A stretch of 64,000 bases of DNA from Gymnorhina tibicen (Eukaryota > Chordata > Aves > Passeriformes > Artamidae), in contig VXAZ01000447.1 of assembly GCA_013399875.1 (NCBI GenBank), positions 705,665 through 769,664 on the forward strand, written 5' to 3'. The notes under the pieces are model-generated. The model searched no databases. It worked only from the letters and a program-made list of their open reading frames with translations, and had not been told where the DNA came from. The translations under genes and the position numbers were made by a program. Of the stretch, positions 49,727 to 62,992 are shown one piece after another; within the stretch, counting starts at the first letter, position 1; the number at the start of each line of letters is the position of its first letter.

Positions 49727-50501
49727 GTAAAATCAGTTTCCCTACTTATTTGTGGGGTTCAAATTTCAAATTTCAATTCATATGTGGGGTGATGTGACTG
49801 TGTAGTAATGGAACTTTAGGGGGGCTGCTGCCAGAAACACATATATATCCGGGTGCAATACATATAGTCCCCTGGGACTGGGGGGACACTGGTTGTAGTC
49901 ATGGGTGCCTTCCGGCAGACTGGAGCAGGTGCTATCACCCTCTGATTCCTTCAGCTTTCTCTCATCTCATTCACCAGTTGTTAGTCAAATTCACCTCTCA
50001 TCTGCCAGAGGTAAAGACAACAGCTTGGGACAAAAAAGAAATGACTGATGAAAAGCCCCTCCTGAGCACCCCAAAGCTCACACACTGTGGGCAGGAGTAG
50101 ATTGGCACTGGTTTGTGAGAGTATTGCTCCATAATTGTTAGTCCTTGTGCTGCCCACCCATCTTGTGTTCATGTCATCCTCCTTTTCCTGTTCATTCTCT
50201 GGGCAGATAGACCCCAGTCGCTGAGTGTTGCCTCAGTGTAAAATAACACGTGGTGCTTGTGGTGTGGGAAGGAAGCTGGCTGTGGGAGATAAAGGTCTGA
50301 GGTTAAGAGCAGACCGACTGTTACGCTCCTGGGGCTTTGCTGCTCTTTGTATAACCTTGGTGTGGCTGAGTGATACAAATCAGCACTACCTTTTCTGATA
50401 AAATCCATCTACCAGAGGCAAGCACCAGCCATACCTCCCCATCTTTTTGTAGTTTATTACAGTCCTGGTGTTCCAAAGGGTCTGGATGGGTCAAAGGTTA
50501 G

Positions 50502-50990
50502 TTTTCCATTGTATTACTGGAAGACAGCGACCAAGTTTGGTTGGGGCTCAGAGACTTAGGAAATAAACTGAAGGAAAAAAATATATCAGAGAACTTGCAA
50601 GAAACAAAAGCCTTCAGGGAAATTCCAAGATTGCCAAAGAAAAGAACAGTCGCTGAGAATGTTTGTGCAAAACCACCATCTTCTTCCTTCCCAGAAGGAT
50701 TAGTACAACTCACTTTGAAAGAGAAAGAAAGAATCAAGAGAGCAAGAAACATTTCACCCAGCTGTCCCACTCTGCAAAGCCCCACTGCTCTACTTCACCC
50801 AAAGCAGCAGGCAGAAATGCAAAATCATGCCATTTGTGATCTACAGAAACAAAGCTCAATGTTTGCATGGGTGGGGGAGAGAGACAGTCAAGCTTATCAC
50901 CAACTGGAAAAAATGCAGAATAGAAATGCTCTGGTTGCTTTTAAAATTTTTTTTCTTTTTAATTCTTTTTTCTCATTGTGCAAGCCTTAA
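50502..50990 (+). CDS. Unrecognised 162-codon open frame, possible exon
   Basis: Open from just after a TAG at 50499 to a stop at 50988-50990. The central part has protein-like composition (for example FREIPRLPKKRTVAEN and LTLKEKERIKRARN). There is no ATG near its start, and no convincing acceptor precedes it. A long pyrimidine tract and acceptor (ttcttcacag, ending 51006) follow, with a short open segment to a stop at 51063. A frame of this size is near the chance limit for 64 kb. No family recognised. Confidence 0.12.
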   Translation, partial: FSIVLLEDSDQVWLGLRDLGNKLKEKNISENLQETKAFREIPRLPKKRTVAENVCAKPPSSSFPEGLVQLTLKEKERIKRARNISPSCPTLQSPTALLHPKQQAEMQNHAICDLQKQSSMFAWVGERDSQAYHQLEKMQNRNALVAFKIFFLFNSFFSLCKP

Positions 50991-51069
50991 TTATTTTTCT
51001 TCACAGGAAATACAAATCCTAAATGAAGCTTCATTGCACATAACAATAGAGATTGAGCCATAGTTTTGA

Positions 51070-54000
51070 AGACTAGAGAACGAAAGTAATGGTTCTGGAA
51101 GGTGCTGCTCAAAAATAAATCTTTAACTCTTCAGTGGAAAACAATAATTAAAATTAAGTCAGGAAGCATGGAAAAAACAGAGAAGATCTGAGCTGATCTC
51201 CTCAAAGTGTTTCTTAGCCTATCTTAAGAAAAATCTTCTACCTGATGTTCTGAAGTTCTGCGCAGTAAAGAAAGTTCTTGCATTCCTGAGGGCTATAGAA
51301 AAGCAAGTGTGGGTTTACCAGGCAGGTCTATAGTAGCTGCAGTCTCTTCATTTGCAATGTCCAGAGCAGAACAGACACTGTCCTTAGACAACCTTGTCCA
51401 GCCATTCTGTCATCTGATTCAGACTCAAGCTGACTGCTCAAAGGGAAAATGTACTGTGGGCATCTGCATAACTGAAACCTGAGGCAAGCAGAATGTTAAA
51501 TAAGTCTAGAACAGCTAAAAATTTTCACAATGAAGGGAAACAAAAATCTGCTTTTTCTCTGAAGTCAGCTCTGTCCTGAACATCGTTCTATCTCTGTCAC
51601 ATAATCCTGACATATGGAAGCTACTCCATCTAAGAAAATTTGGTGGAACCAGAATGGAATTTTCATGTAGAAACCCTGTAATTCAAAACACACTGTTTGC
51701 ATATTTTAGATTCTGATTCTGTTAAAACTAATACTAATGATGCTATAAATTACTTTATAGGTCATATTGAGAAGATTATATTATTTATTGGTAAAATATC
51801 TAGTAGTCTAAATGTTCCAACAAGTGCAGGTGAAATCAAGAGAGCTCAAGACCTATGAAAATCAAGTCTGAAGTGTGTAAGAGGAGAACAAACTGTCTGC
51901 CTTTCATACTGCAGAAACTGTAAGCAATGAAATTAAACAAAATTATGCTTCAGTTGATGTAATAAAAATATGCTTTGATCTAAGGTTGAATTGATAAATT
52001 GATGGACTAAAATAGATGTTATGCTGAAAGTGATGAAACTGTGGTTTGAGTTTTCAGCCTTCCTTTTGTTTTTCTCTATTGTTCCAATTCTTTTTTGGTC
52101 TTTCAGTTTTGTCAATGAATAGAAACAAACAAACAACAGAATAACCAAATAAATCTGAAATATATGTCACAAAAGGAGATCTAAAGAGTTCTAGCTTAGA
52201 AAAATTAGGTTATGAGGGGTTCAAAGAAGATGCTGGCTGGTGAAAATACAGTAAAGATACCAAATAAACAGAGAGAAAACCTTGCCAGTGAATTTAAGAG
52301 AACAAATGAAGGGATAGGATGAAGTGTGCAGGGTAATTTTTAAATAAAAACACAGATGGGTCTGAAGGAAGAAATGTGTGTTATAGAACAGCTACTGGAG
52401 AAACGGTGCTTCCTCTTCCTCTCAGTGAAGGTCCATAAATCAAAGCATTTATGGGCTTTACTTAAGGCCTCCTATACTCTTGGTAACAACAGCTGAAAGG
52501 AAAACCAGAGGAGCCAGCTCAGAGACTGCCCAGGCAGAGCCATAGGCAGGAGGGATAGCAGCAGCTTGCAACTTTGAAAAAGCTCTCTCTGAAAAAACAG
52601 TGAGAAATAATTGTTTGAAATCCAATAAAATGTAACTAATGTAGCCTCCTGTAGGAAAGATTTTGTTCTCCAGATCACTTATCATGTCCATATTTTAAAG
52701 ACTGCTTTCCATTTTCCAATCTGCACCTACATGATGCAGTTTAATACAATATCTATAACATATTGTTGTTCACAGAGGGTGTTTTTTCTAGCTTTAAGGG
52801 CAATTTTCACTTGCAAAGGGCTATGTCAAATCCTAGCAATCAATGCTTTCTCCAATGAGAGACATGGAAAAAGTCTGACAACAGGAATCCGTCAGTTTCC
52901 AAAGCACTTAAAACTCACTAGTCCTGAACACTTTCTGGGTTTATTTGCATAAAACGCACCCCTTTCCTTCTATTTCTTGCCTCACACATTAGATTATTTT
53001 CATACTGCATATTAGACCACTAATAAGGCACAAATTTCAGAGAGCACGATCTAGTCTAATAAGCACACAGAGTTTAGGGCTGAAACCCCCAGGGCATTGG
53101 CTCTACATTTTAGTGCAATGACAATTAATGTATGATTTTTCCACCCAGACTTAAATTTGTATGTGCAGGAGTTTGTAACACTCAGTTAGGACAGGTCATA
53201 AGGAAAAAAAATCAATCTCAATAAATATTAAGCACAAAACAGTTTTAGACAAATCATCAGAACTCTGGAAAGAAGCTGAAAGCCTGTTGTAGTTGTAGTG
53301 AAAGTTGAATAAAATAAATGAGGAAGAACTGGTGGAATAGATTTTTTTCTAAATGTTTGGTTTCCATATGGAAATCCAGTATGTATTTTCACAGTAAAAG
53401 ACACTATAAGAATCTCTTCCTTGCTCAGAATAGGCTAATTCTCATGTCTATATGGCTAGGAGTTCCAGAAGTCCAACCTTAATGACATACACAATATTCC
53501 CAAAGGGGCAGAGTTCAATGTTGACCTCAAAAACTAAGTGAGCTAGTGATTTCTTTTTTTTCTTTTTTTTTAGTGTGAATGCACAGAGGTAAGACATATC
53601 TTGAAGTTTAAGTATATGCTGATTTGTCCCCTGGCCAAAAAAATCACTAAGCTCTCCATGCAAAATCCGTGACAAGTGTGTGAACCAGGACATTTTACTA
53701 GGAACAAACAGGATCCATCTATTTTGCTATTAGTCTATTTTGCTTAGAAAAAAAAAAAGAGAAATGGCAACTATCATGGTTTTCAGGAGAAAAGACATGA
53801 CCAGCATGGCAGCATTCTGTCCAGTAAACCTCAAGATTTTAATAACATTTTTAGAAGTTTGAAAGCAGCCAACAGACAGAATAACCAGCAGGAAGAGAGA
53901 GATGTTAGATCAAATGAGAAGAATATGGATATGTAAATTTTGGAACTAGCTATGTTGCTAATCTCTGAGCACATTTGAAAAGAAAGTTTATTTCATGGCA

Positions 54001-55360
54001 AGAAAAAACCCACAGTTGTGATCTTTAGAAAAATTCCAAAGTGTGTTTTGTTAAGAGAGTTAATGCAATGAGGGGAGTTACGAGACAAACTGACGTTGCC
54101 TGCTGAATGACTGTGCAAAACAGAAGCAATCTGTATGGAGTGAGTTACTTCAGAAGGAAGTGTAATGAAGTTTTTGTCTCAGATTAGGTATTTTCAAAAT
54201 TAACCTGTGCTGGAAGTATTATAAATTCCATTCCAAAGCAATCTGGAGAACAGAAAACAAAAAAAAAAAAAACAACCAAACAAATAACACACGCACAACA
54301 ACAACAACCAAAACCAAACCGATAAACAGGAAAGAAAAGCTAGGAAATTCATTTTCACTCTAAATATTGACAAAACAATTCAGAGAATTTAACAAGAATT
54401 TAGAAATAGTTTGGTTTCTGTGACCAGATTATTGAATCTGCATTTATTAGACAACCGAAACATCTAACAGAAATATAATGCCTGGATCTAGTCTCAATAG
54501 CTAACATCAACTTCCACTCCTGACCCTCTCCTGCCTTCCTATTATTGGACTTCTTTTGAAGCAACTTCTCTAATTAAGAAATCCTGCTTTTTTAATGTCT
54601 AATCCTCTACTAAAACTTTACTTGCCCATCATGCAGCCTATAAACTTGCATTTTTCCCCTCTGGCTTTGCAGAATAAATTTTCAAGATTATTTTAGTACT
54701 CAAAAATAACAAAAAACTGAAATTTAAAACATTTTTGCATGTTGTATCTCTCTTGTCTCTTTTGTTTGTTGTGGAATATCCTTCCTGTTCTCTTTCAGCC
54801 TTTCCTGGTTCTATTCCATGCCCCACAGCACCTCCAGGGAATGGTTTCCTGCTTGAGAGCAGTCTGTCATGCACCACCTTTTATAAGCAGAAAGCATCTC
54901 TATTCTCTAAAAACTTATGGCACACTCTGTTCTCTGCAACCATGAGTGTGAGAAATAATTTTTTAGTTTGAAAAACATCCAAATCACAAGATATACAGAT
55001 AAATCTCTCCTCTAAAAACACCCATTTCTTCCATGTTGCCAAGGAAATGAGTACATAGTTAATCATGATCAACAAAACACAGTCCTCTCCACCTTCTCTA
55101 TTTCTGTCTTTCAGCCTGTCAGCCCTCCAGACAAGAAGGTTCTTACTGCATTTTTGTACAAATTTTGGGGATGAAACAAAAGAATTAAGAAACAGCCTTT
55201 GCATTCTGTGTAAGAGCATCCTACTACACGGGATCTAAACTGAGAGACACAGGACATGTGGGTGACTGAGTTACACTGTGGGCCTGAGAAACTGAAGCCA
55301 GGAGTTGCACAGGCACCCGAAGGTCAGCAGATTTCTCGTCTCTTTCTCAGTGTACCCTGC
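51070..55360. other. Intergenic sequence
   Basis: About 4.3 kb, strongly AT-rich, with a poly-T tract near 53551-53571 and an A-rich low-complexity block at 54251-54330. No gene recognised. Confidence 0.45.
54257..54330. repeat. A-rich low-complexity tract with (ACA)n
   Basis: A run of A followed by CAAC/ACA-rich sequence. It could be the decayed tail of a retroposed element, but no body was identified. Confidence 0.6.
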
Positions 55361-55376
55361 AGTGTTCTGTTAACAT

Positions 55377-55453
55377 TTTGCAATAGGTTAGGCAGCTAAG
55401 TTTTTGGGGTGGGTGTAAGAGTGCACCACTTCCTGTGGTGACCGTTCTTCCTG
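55377..55453. promoter_or_regulatory. Candidate myeloid enhancer: C/EBP, RUNX-ETS-RUNX and ETS motif cluster
   Basis: Within 77 bases: TTTGCAAT (55377-55384, C/EBP-like half site), ACCAC-TTCC-TGTGGT (55425-55439, two inverted RUNX cores around an ETS core) and CTTCCTG (55447-55453, complement CAGGAAG, an ETS/PU.1-type site). It sits in a locally GC-richer island in AT-rich DNA. It is about 17 kb from the SLC39A13 promoter on the side where SPI1 is expected. Function is inferred only from motif grouping and expected neighbourhood. Confidence 0.35.
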
Positions 55454-55499
55454 TTTTCTCAAGGCCGATGGAGACGAGCTGGCGGGGCTGCTGATTTTG

Positions 55500-58400
55500 A
55501 AACAGGGGCAGATGCATGATTGTCTTGTGAGAGCACGGAATGAATCATCATCCCATTCTTATAGAAAAATCCCGAATCTTTCCAGATTGGAACTCTTAAC
55601 TCTGTGGCTTTGGGCTACCTGCTCTTGCATTGAGAAGAGGATGGGAAATGCCCAGAACACCAAAGAGTCAAAAATCAAGAGCCATACCACAATAGATCAT
55701 GAGATTAGTTTAAAAATCATGTAACTTCTGAAATATATTTTCTCTGTTCACTGAATTTCCATATTTTAACTTACATCCTATTGTCTGCAATAAAAGCAAG
55801 AAATATTTTCTTTTTTAATATGACAAACATGAAGTATCTTGAGACTTTTAATAAAACCACAAGTCAGTAGCCATAGATGGACAGAAAGATTACTGAAACA
55901 GAGAACTACTTTTATACAGGTTTTGATAAACATTCAAACAAAATAAATATTCAAACCATTGAAGGGTTCAAGGGTACAGTAATTCAGTTTATTAGTAAAT
56001 GAAGAGAAATCTTTGGTAAAAGATAGGAAAGGAAGGGAAAATAAAGTGACAAAAGAAAAATCTTCTGCTGTAAGATAAAAGATGCAAAATAAGTCTATCC
56101 TGGTGCAACTTTACCTGGTTATTATTATCAAAACCTTATATCAACGTGAGAGATTCCCCAAAACTGTTTACAAATAACTATAATATAACCAGGATTGCAG
56201 AAGATGCTTCCCCGAGTAGTAGATTCTCAAAATTGAAATGAATATTTGAAGAACTTGCTTGCAAGAGCAAACACTGCCCCCCCAAAAAAAGAAAGGCAGT
56301 CAAATTAATACTGTACTTAGAGCTTCAGACTCATATCAGCCCCTAGATTGTCTAGAAATTTTGAGGCTAACACCTGTTAGCTAATATATGCTAATAACTA
56401 TGCTTGAGAAATCTTGTGTAGACAAGGCAGTGTGCATTTTACCGTGCATTAAGCTCATGTATTTAAATATTAGGGTTTCCTCTATGCTCTGTTATCCATC
56501 ATAACACTAGATGTTTTTGGCAAACTGATTTTTTCTTAATCCATTTCAGTTCATATCCAAGCTCCCCAACATCCTCCAGACTGTTTCATGATTAAAGGCT
56601 TAATACATTGCTCTTGTCATCAGTTCCATGCCAAAAAGCAGCCTGGGTCTACATTTTGGAAACAAGACGTATGCAAAATGGAAAGGAGACAGTGAGAAAA
56701 TAAGAGCATGAAAGATCTCTCTTACGCCTGAAGGGAGTGATGGTAAAAGGAAGGACTGGTGGGGACCCTCCTGGGGAGATACATGTGGTCACTCTTGACA
56801 TTTGGAGCCAGCCCAGAAAGGAACAGAGACCACTAAACCAAATGGCTCTGTTTCTCCTTGATCTCATTGTAAGGCTCATGCCTCAAAGTATGCTCAACCC
56901 AAGTGACTGTCAAATGTTTACTTTGGGCTGGATGCATTTAACATCCTCAAAAATACTTTTATATTCCATTACATGTATGCTAACACCTCTGCTTTTGACC
57001 ATCTATTTGAACCTCATGTTACCATGTCTAAAGTGCTTGGAAATATTTACGTATCATTTGCCACTTTCTGGACCCTCGTATTCTCCTATTCTTGCCTGGT
57101 GCCCTGTAATCTTGGACTGTGCTTTACAAAAATATTTTATATGGGTGAATATCCCTTTGCTTTCTGAATCCTTGTCATGGGCCTGCCCTGAGTTTTCACG
57201 GAGAAGTGAATATGAAAGAGCTTGAGTTCCTCTCCTCATACTGCATTTGTTTCACTTTCTCCTCTTTTCACTCACGGATTTAATCTGAATCTCTCTGAGC
57301 TCAAGTGTATGGTTTCTGAGTTGCCCGTTCATAGGATGAAGACCTTGGTGCTGCTGGAGTATACAAGCAAAAAGGACACTAGATTTCCTGATCTGTGTCA
57401 GTGGCTCTACTTTCAAGCATCTCTTCCTTTAATTACATTTTTTTTCTGAAAATCTCATCAAGACTGCTTAGTGGTATCTACACAGGGTTTTGCATATAAA
57501 ACTCTAGAATAAGAAAGAGCACTTCCCAGTTTCCTTACCATATGACTGAGCAAAATATTTCTGAGAATCAGTCTATGGTGCATTACAAGATTATTTATTT
57601 ATTTTTCCTTCCTGGCTCTAAAAGCAGAATGACTGCAGTCATCAATCACACAGAGCTTTGACAGTCTGGCAGCTCAGTCTGCAGCAATATGGGGCTAGCA
57701 TGGTCATTGTGGGGCAATTACTTATAACCTCAACTGGGGGATTCACAAACTGGAGAAGCAGTGTAGAGAGGTGCAGACAGGTCTTGGAACTTGAGAGAAA
57801 ATGTAATGCTAAAAGACATGGATGGTGAAAAAAGCCCAAATGTGGATGGTGGTAAAAAAACCAAAAACTATGGAGTTATGTCATCTGTGGACTTAGGAAC
57901 ATCCATCACTTTGGATGACATGATGAGTGACACTAACTTTCCAAAAATGTCCAACATGGTTTTCTGGAACTGCACTAATGTAGAGGATCAAATCCCATCA
58001 CTTTGCAATTACTGGTGTACTACAGTAGCTCCAAAACCTCATGAGGAAGCAGACGTTTACAGACCCGTGTGCTAAACCTGCCCAGCGCTGTGAAAGCACA
58101 TGGCTGTGACTGACAGAGCCCATGCTGACCAGAAAGGCAGGCTGCAGTCTGCAAACTGGCTGCCCAGGGCTGCTAGGAGTCCGTGGCTAACCATCAAGTC
58201 AACTGTCAGGCTGCTGGGTGGGGGTGGGGGCATTGCAGTGATATTATGAAAGTTGTTTATCCACTGATTATCAGCAGCAAGGACATACATGAAATAACAG
58301 CAGGCTTTTACAGAAAGAGCCTCTAAATTGCATTATGGTAGCATACAGTGCACTTGTCCATGGTTTGTGCTCCAGCAGAAACCCCTGAATAGGTTAACAA

Positions 58401-61400
58401 AAACCAATCCTACTCCTTTTCAAGGCTTGATAAACACAGACTGGTCAACGCCAATTGAAACAGCTGTAGCAAAGTTTGGAATGTGGGAGTTCTAGGGAAA
58501 TAATGCATATGCAATTCTGGACACTCTGGAATCTAACACAGGTAATTCTCCCATACAGGTAATCATCATCAGAGCCCAGGCACTGCAATCTGCAGTCCTG
58601 TCCTTTCACAGAACACTGGTGTTTTCACTTCAGGTGGTCAGTGGGCACAAGCGCAAATGCAAGCTTCAACTTACAGCTATCAGTTAGATAAGCCTTAAGT
58701 CTGTTAAAGAGGAAAAAATTGTGGTTACAGAATTTCCCAGAATTTGAAAAATTCATATCACTGCGTAAAAGAACACATTTGTGAGAAGTTGCAGGGCTGG
58801 GATGGATGACAATTCAAAAAGAAGTAGTTAGAATGCAGGGCCCAATACTCATTTTCCAAGTAACCTCTTGTCTGCTCAGGACCAAGACCATGTGTGTATA
58901 TCAAATCTACAGGTTTTTTGATTTGGATAAAATGGTATGGAATATGGAAGAACAAGAGCTTCTGTTCTCATGTAAGAGGCCTGTAAAAAGATACTACTAC
59001 TTCAAAAAGAAAAGTTCTTCATCTTGTTTTCATGCCTGCTTTTTGGGTTCCTTTCCTCACCAAACTGGAAAAACAAGTAATATTCTCTCATCACTGTAAT
59101 AAGAAACTTTTATTTAAAAAAAAAATAAAAACCTTCTTGGTCTGGGTGAAACTTCTTTGACTCCCTTCTATGTATGAACCTAAGAAAATGTTGGAGACAG
59201 ATACAACCAAAGCCACTTCAAAATATGAAAGGAGTAGCAAAGCTTAGCAAAAAACGGTTACAAGGTATGTTTTCTGATAGTTTTATGAATATTTTTTTAA
59301 TGTAATTTGAAGAAACTGGGCCTATGTGAAAAATTGCTAAAGAAATACTTTATGGAAATTCTTTGCATTTCCAGTCCAGTCAAATAAAATAAACATGGTC
59401 CCCTGAAACATATACACAAAATCTAGAGATAACTAATCTAGTGATTTGTCACTATCCAGAGAAGTTCTGTTGTAAAAAACAATATTCCTCACCTGTGCAA
59501 GGCTGGTGAGCATTGACTACATTTGTAGTAAACTTGCATGTGTGAAAGGCCTTAATTTTTTTGTCCAATAATTGGTACTGAACAAGATGTGTGCCCTTTA
59601 TCCTTATACAGCCGGAAGAAAAATAAAATTAGTACCTCATCTTTATAGCCATATATTCCAGCATCTCATTGGTAAAAGGGACATAACAAATGTGAAGGAA
59701 GAAAGAGGCCCAGGGAGCCATGCACACAAAACCAGAAACTGCAGGAGTACATAATCACTTTAAAACAACTTCAAATGTTTTGTTCATGTTGTTGCCAAGT
59801 GGATTCCCTAATGACAAATTAGCGATTTCTGACTGCTAGGATGATGAGCACTGCACTACAGATTCTAGAAGAGGTCTCCTGCAAAATCTAGCATTTAATC
59901 TGTCAGTCAGAGCTCAAAGTAATGTAATGTAAACACAATACATCTAAGACAGGCTGAGAAAACAGTTTTAGCCTCAGTGGAGTGTGCTAAAATGCTAAAA
60001 GAAGAGGAAGGTTCTTCTGGCTGAAGGGATTTGTGAGAAAATATTCAAGGGTTGAGACAATTCTCTGGGGGTGTTTTCTTTTTTGGTGTGTTACAAACTG
60101 TCACAAAGCATGTCTTTCCTGCATAACTTATTACTGTGCAGAAATCTTCGAACTGATGCCTGGGGAGGTATGTGACATACAGTGGCACGGCCAGGCCCCT
60201 GGCTGAGCTGAAGTTTCTTCTCAGTGCCTTAGTGCCAGGTATACCAGTTTGTCTGGAGGATCTTGAAGGTGCTGCTGCACTCTGGGGTCTGACTGTGGCC
60301 CTCTAAACTCTTTGGTCTTATTCTGAGAATAGAAGGCCCTTATTGTCTAAGGTGTGTGTTTAGTATCATAACACATAGGAATTAAGTTTAGGGAATAATC
60401 AGTGAGAGACTGTAAACTCCCTGACATTTAAATTATCAGTGATTTCAGTTACGCTTTTATGAGGCCTTATTGTCACAAGGTGACCCTATAAGAAGGATCT
60501 GTCAAGAGAAATTATGTTTGGACAACTTGCCTGTTCTGAAGTGACAGCAACAGTAAACAATGTTTGATGAAAAAGTGGTAAATAAACAGACTGTCACAGA
60601 TTTGACAAATTCAACTCATCAGATTGCCAAATTGGAGGTGGTTCTATAGGAAAATAAAATCAGATTTAAGAAGAATGTAATGCCTTTTAAACTTAGGACT
60701 ACAGGCTAACATATCTAGTTTCAAAAGTTAAGTCTTAATAGTTTAAAGACTGTAAAGAATAAAGATTTTGATATTTAATTTGTGATGGATTCAGACTTTA
60801 CTTAAAAAAAAAAAAACCACTGAAAAAATGTTTTACATTTAATTTTGTTGAAACAGCATAATAATGACTTCCTGATTTGGGTTATTTTTCGTATTTCAGT
60901 CAAGCACCTTTCATCAGTGACATTCTCAACACCTAGCCAGATGTAGTCCTTCGTTGTCAAGGTGAAAAACTTGCCCTTACTTCTTTGAAAGCATATCTAG
61001 GATATTGATGATGATTGACCTTGAAGGTGCTGAAGATCTGTAAAATAGTCTTGTCTCATGGTTTTATGAGTATGTACAATAACTGCATTCAGTTTTGATC
61101 TTTCTAAGAACAGATTGGATCAGGAGAACAAACAGAAAAATATTTAAGAAACTTTCTTTCCATGATAGGAGAAAGGCAGCTGGGAGTGATCCCAGGCCTG
61201 GGCGCATTGTAGAAGAATGAAGTGTATTTGTTGGATGGAACGGGAGCTACACAGTGTCTCTCTCCAAGCCTACACAATCTGGCCATAAAGAAAAGCCTGG
61301 TTGCTTCTGGCCTCCTACAAAACAGAAATGGAAAAAATGGGGAATGATCTCTGAAGGGGATTCTGAGGAAGATAATCAGATTTACTAGGCCATTCTTATA

Positions 61401-62840
61401 TCATCTACAGGTAGTTTGTGAAAAGAAGTAATTTTAGTGTTGACTCTCTTGAAGGTTTGAAGCTAATATTTGAACAAGAATTAAAAAAAGAGCACTGCAG
61501 ATCCTAACTCATAGCTGTTTGCTAAATATAAAGGGCTCTGGCACCAGAGCTAAAAACATCTTGGTATATACTGATACCTCAGGCACTACAAGAAAATGTA
61601 CTCATCCATTTGGAGCCAAAAAACCAATGATGAAGGAAAAGAAATCATTATTATAAATTTTGTGCACTTAACCCTTTGCAGCTACACTCAGCATTTTAGC
61701 TGCTGGGAATCATGGGAGTCGTGTTCTGTTGCTACCTTTTGGCTCCCACTAACAGACTGATTGCAGATTGATTGTCCTCAGTTAACCCTCACGGATCATG
61801 CTCAATTCTTCCAGGGTATGCCAATGGCAGCCCTCTCCCTAGGACAAGCACAGCCACTAAAATGGTTTCTGACATCTTTGTATGGCTTTCATTTTGATTC
61901 TTTGTGTTCAGATGCAGAGCAAGTGAATCTTGCAGAGCAAGTGAACATGCAGAGAGACCCTGCCACGTCCTTCTTTCAGGCACTGTACAGCGTAGCACAA
62001 AATGCAGTTCACCTGCAAAGCCCCTAAGATCTTCCCCTCGGCAATGTTTCCTTTTGACTAGCTCTACAAAAAGTCAATCCCATCTCAACTAAAATGCACA
62101 GAATCAAAGAAATGAACCCAGAATGACACAAAATATAGGAGTCTCTAATGCAACTAATTTTAATCATCAGCCTTTCTCACATTATTTCTCACTTTTCTGA
62201 GTTTACCTCTTACTGTCCCACTTTGATGCAGCGTATCTTCCATCACCTAGCTTAGCACTAGTAGTAACCAAAGTGGAAGTAGCCAGCCTGTGCCCCACTC
62301 CTCAGCTGAGCTCTTCAAGACCATCTTCCCATAGTCCTCGCACCCAGTGCAAGACAATTCAGTCAATAGTGCCTTAGATGATTTTCTGATACTGGTGGTT
62401 TGAGGATGAGAATCAGTTTTTCACTTTTCATAGGACAAGAAGAATAATTAAGTTCATCCACAGAATGAAGGGGATGTAAACATCAGGAAACAATCTCAGG
62501 AGAACAGCTCAGCATATCGTGCAAAGGGGGAGTAAAATGGCAAAAGCTGTTCTAGTAAACTTCTATTTACTGGCACGCTGTTGAGCAATAGCTGCAGTAA
62601 CATGGTGTGTATTCCTACTTACATAGCTACACAGATTCTCACACGTATGCACAAAAACACAAAACCACACTTGCCCTAGAATTTGGGTGTGATTTGCAGG
62701 TGGTATTCAGAAAGGGATAAATATTGTGGGGATCAGTTTGCAAGACTTTACAGCACCCTCAACAGCAACTTAGAGCCAAATCTATTTAAAAACAGTAAAG
62801 GCAGAGAAGTGAAGTTGCCTTTGGTTGTGCTGTTTTTCTC
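55500..62840. other. Intergenic sequence
   Basis: About 7.3 kb with no gene, RNA or repeat I can name. The 94-codon frame at 57791-58075 is noted as a finding and not called a gene. Confidence 0.45.
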
Positions 62841-62853
62841 TTTCCCGTTGTAG

Positions 62854-62992
62854 CTTCCTCTTTCTCTTCACCAGCTCAGCACTGCTGGCAGCTTTTTATA
62901 AACCACGATTCCTACTGCTGTCAGCTTGTTTGGAAACTACATGGTGAGCTCAGTCCCGCAGCTACTGCTGTGGGTTTGTGTTTCATTGCAGG
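62854..62992. promoter_or_regulatory. Second ETS/RUNX-like motif cluster
   Basis: CTTCCTCTTT at 62854-62863 is the complement of a consensus PU-box (AAAGAGGAAG). AACCAC (62901-62906) and TGTGGG (62969-62974) are RUNX-like cores, and TTTCATTGCA lies at 62981-62990. Weaker and more spread out than the cluster near 55.4 kb. Confidence 0.2.
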
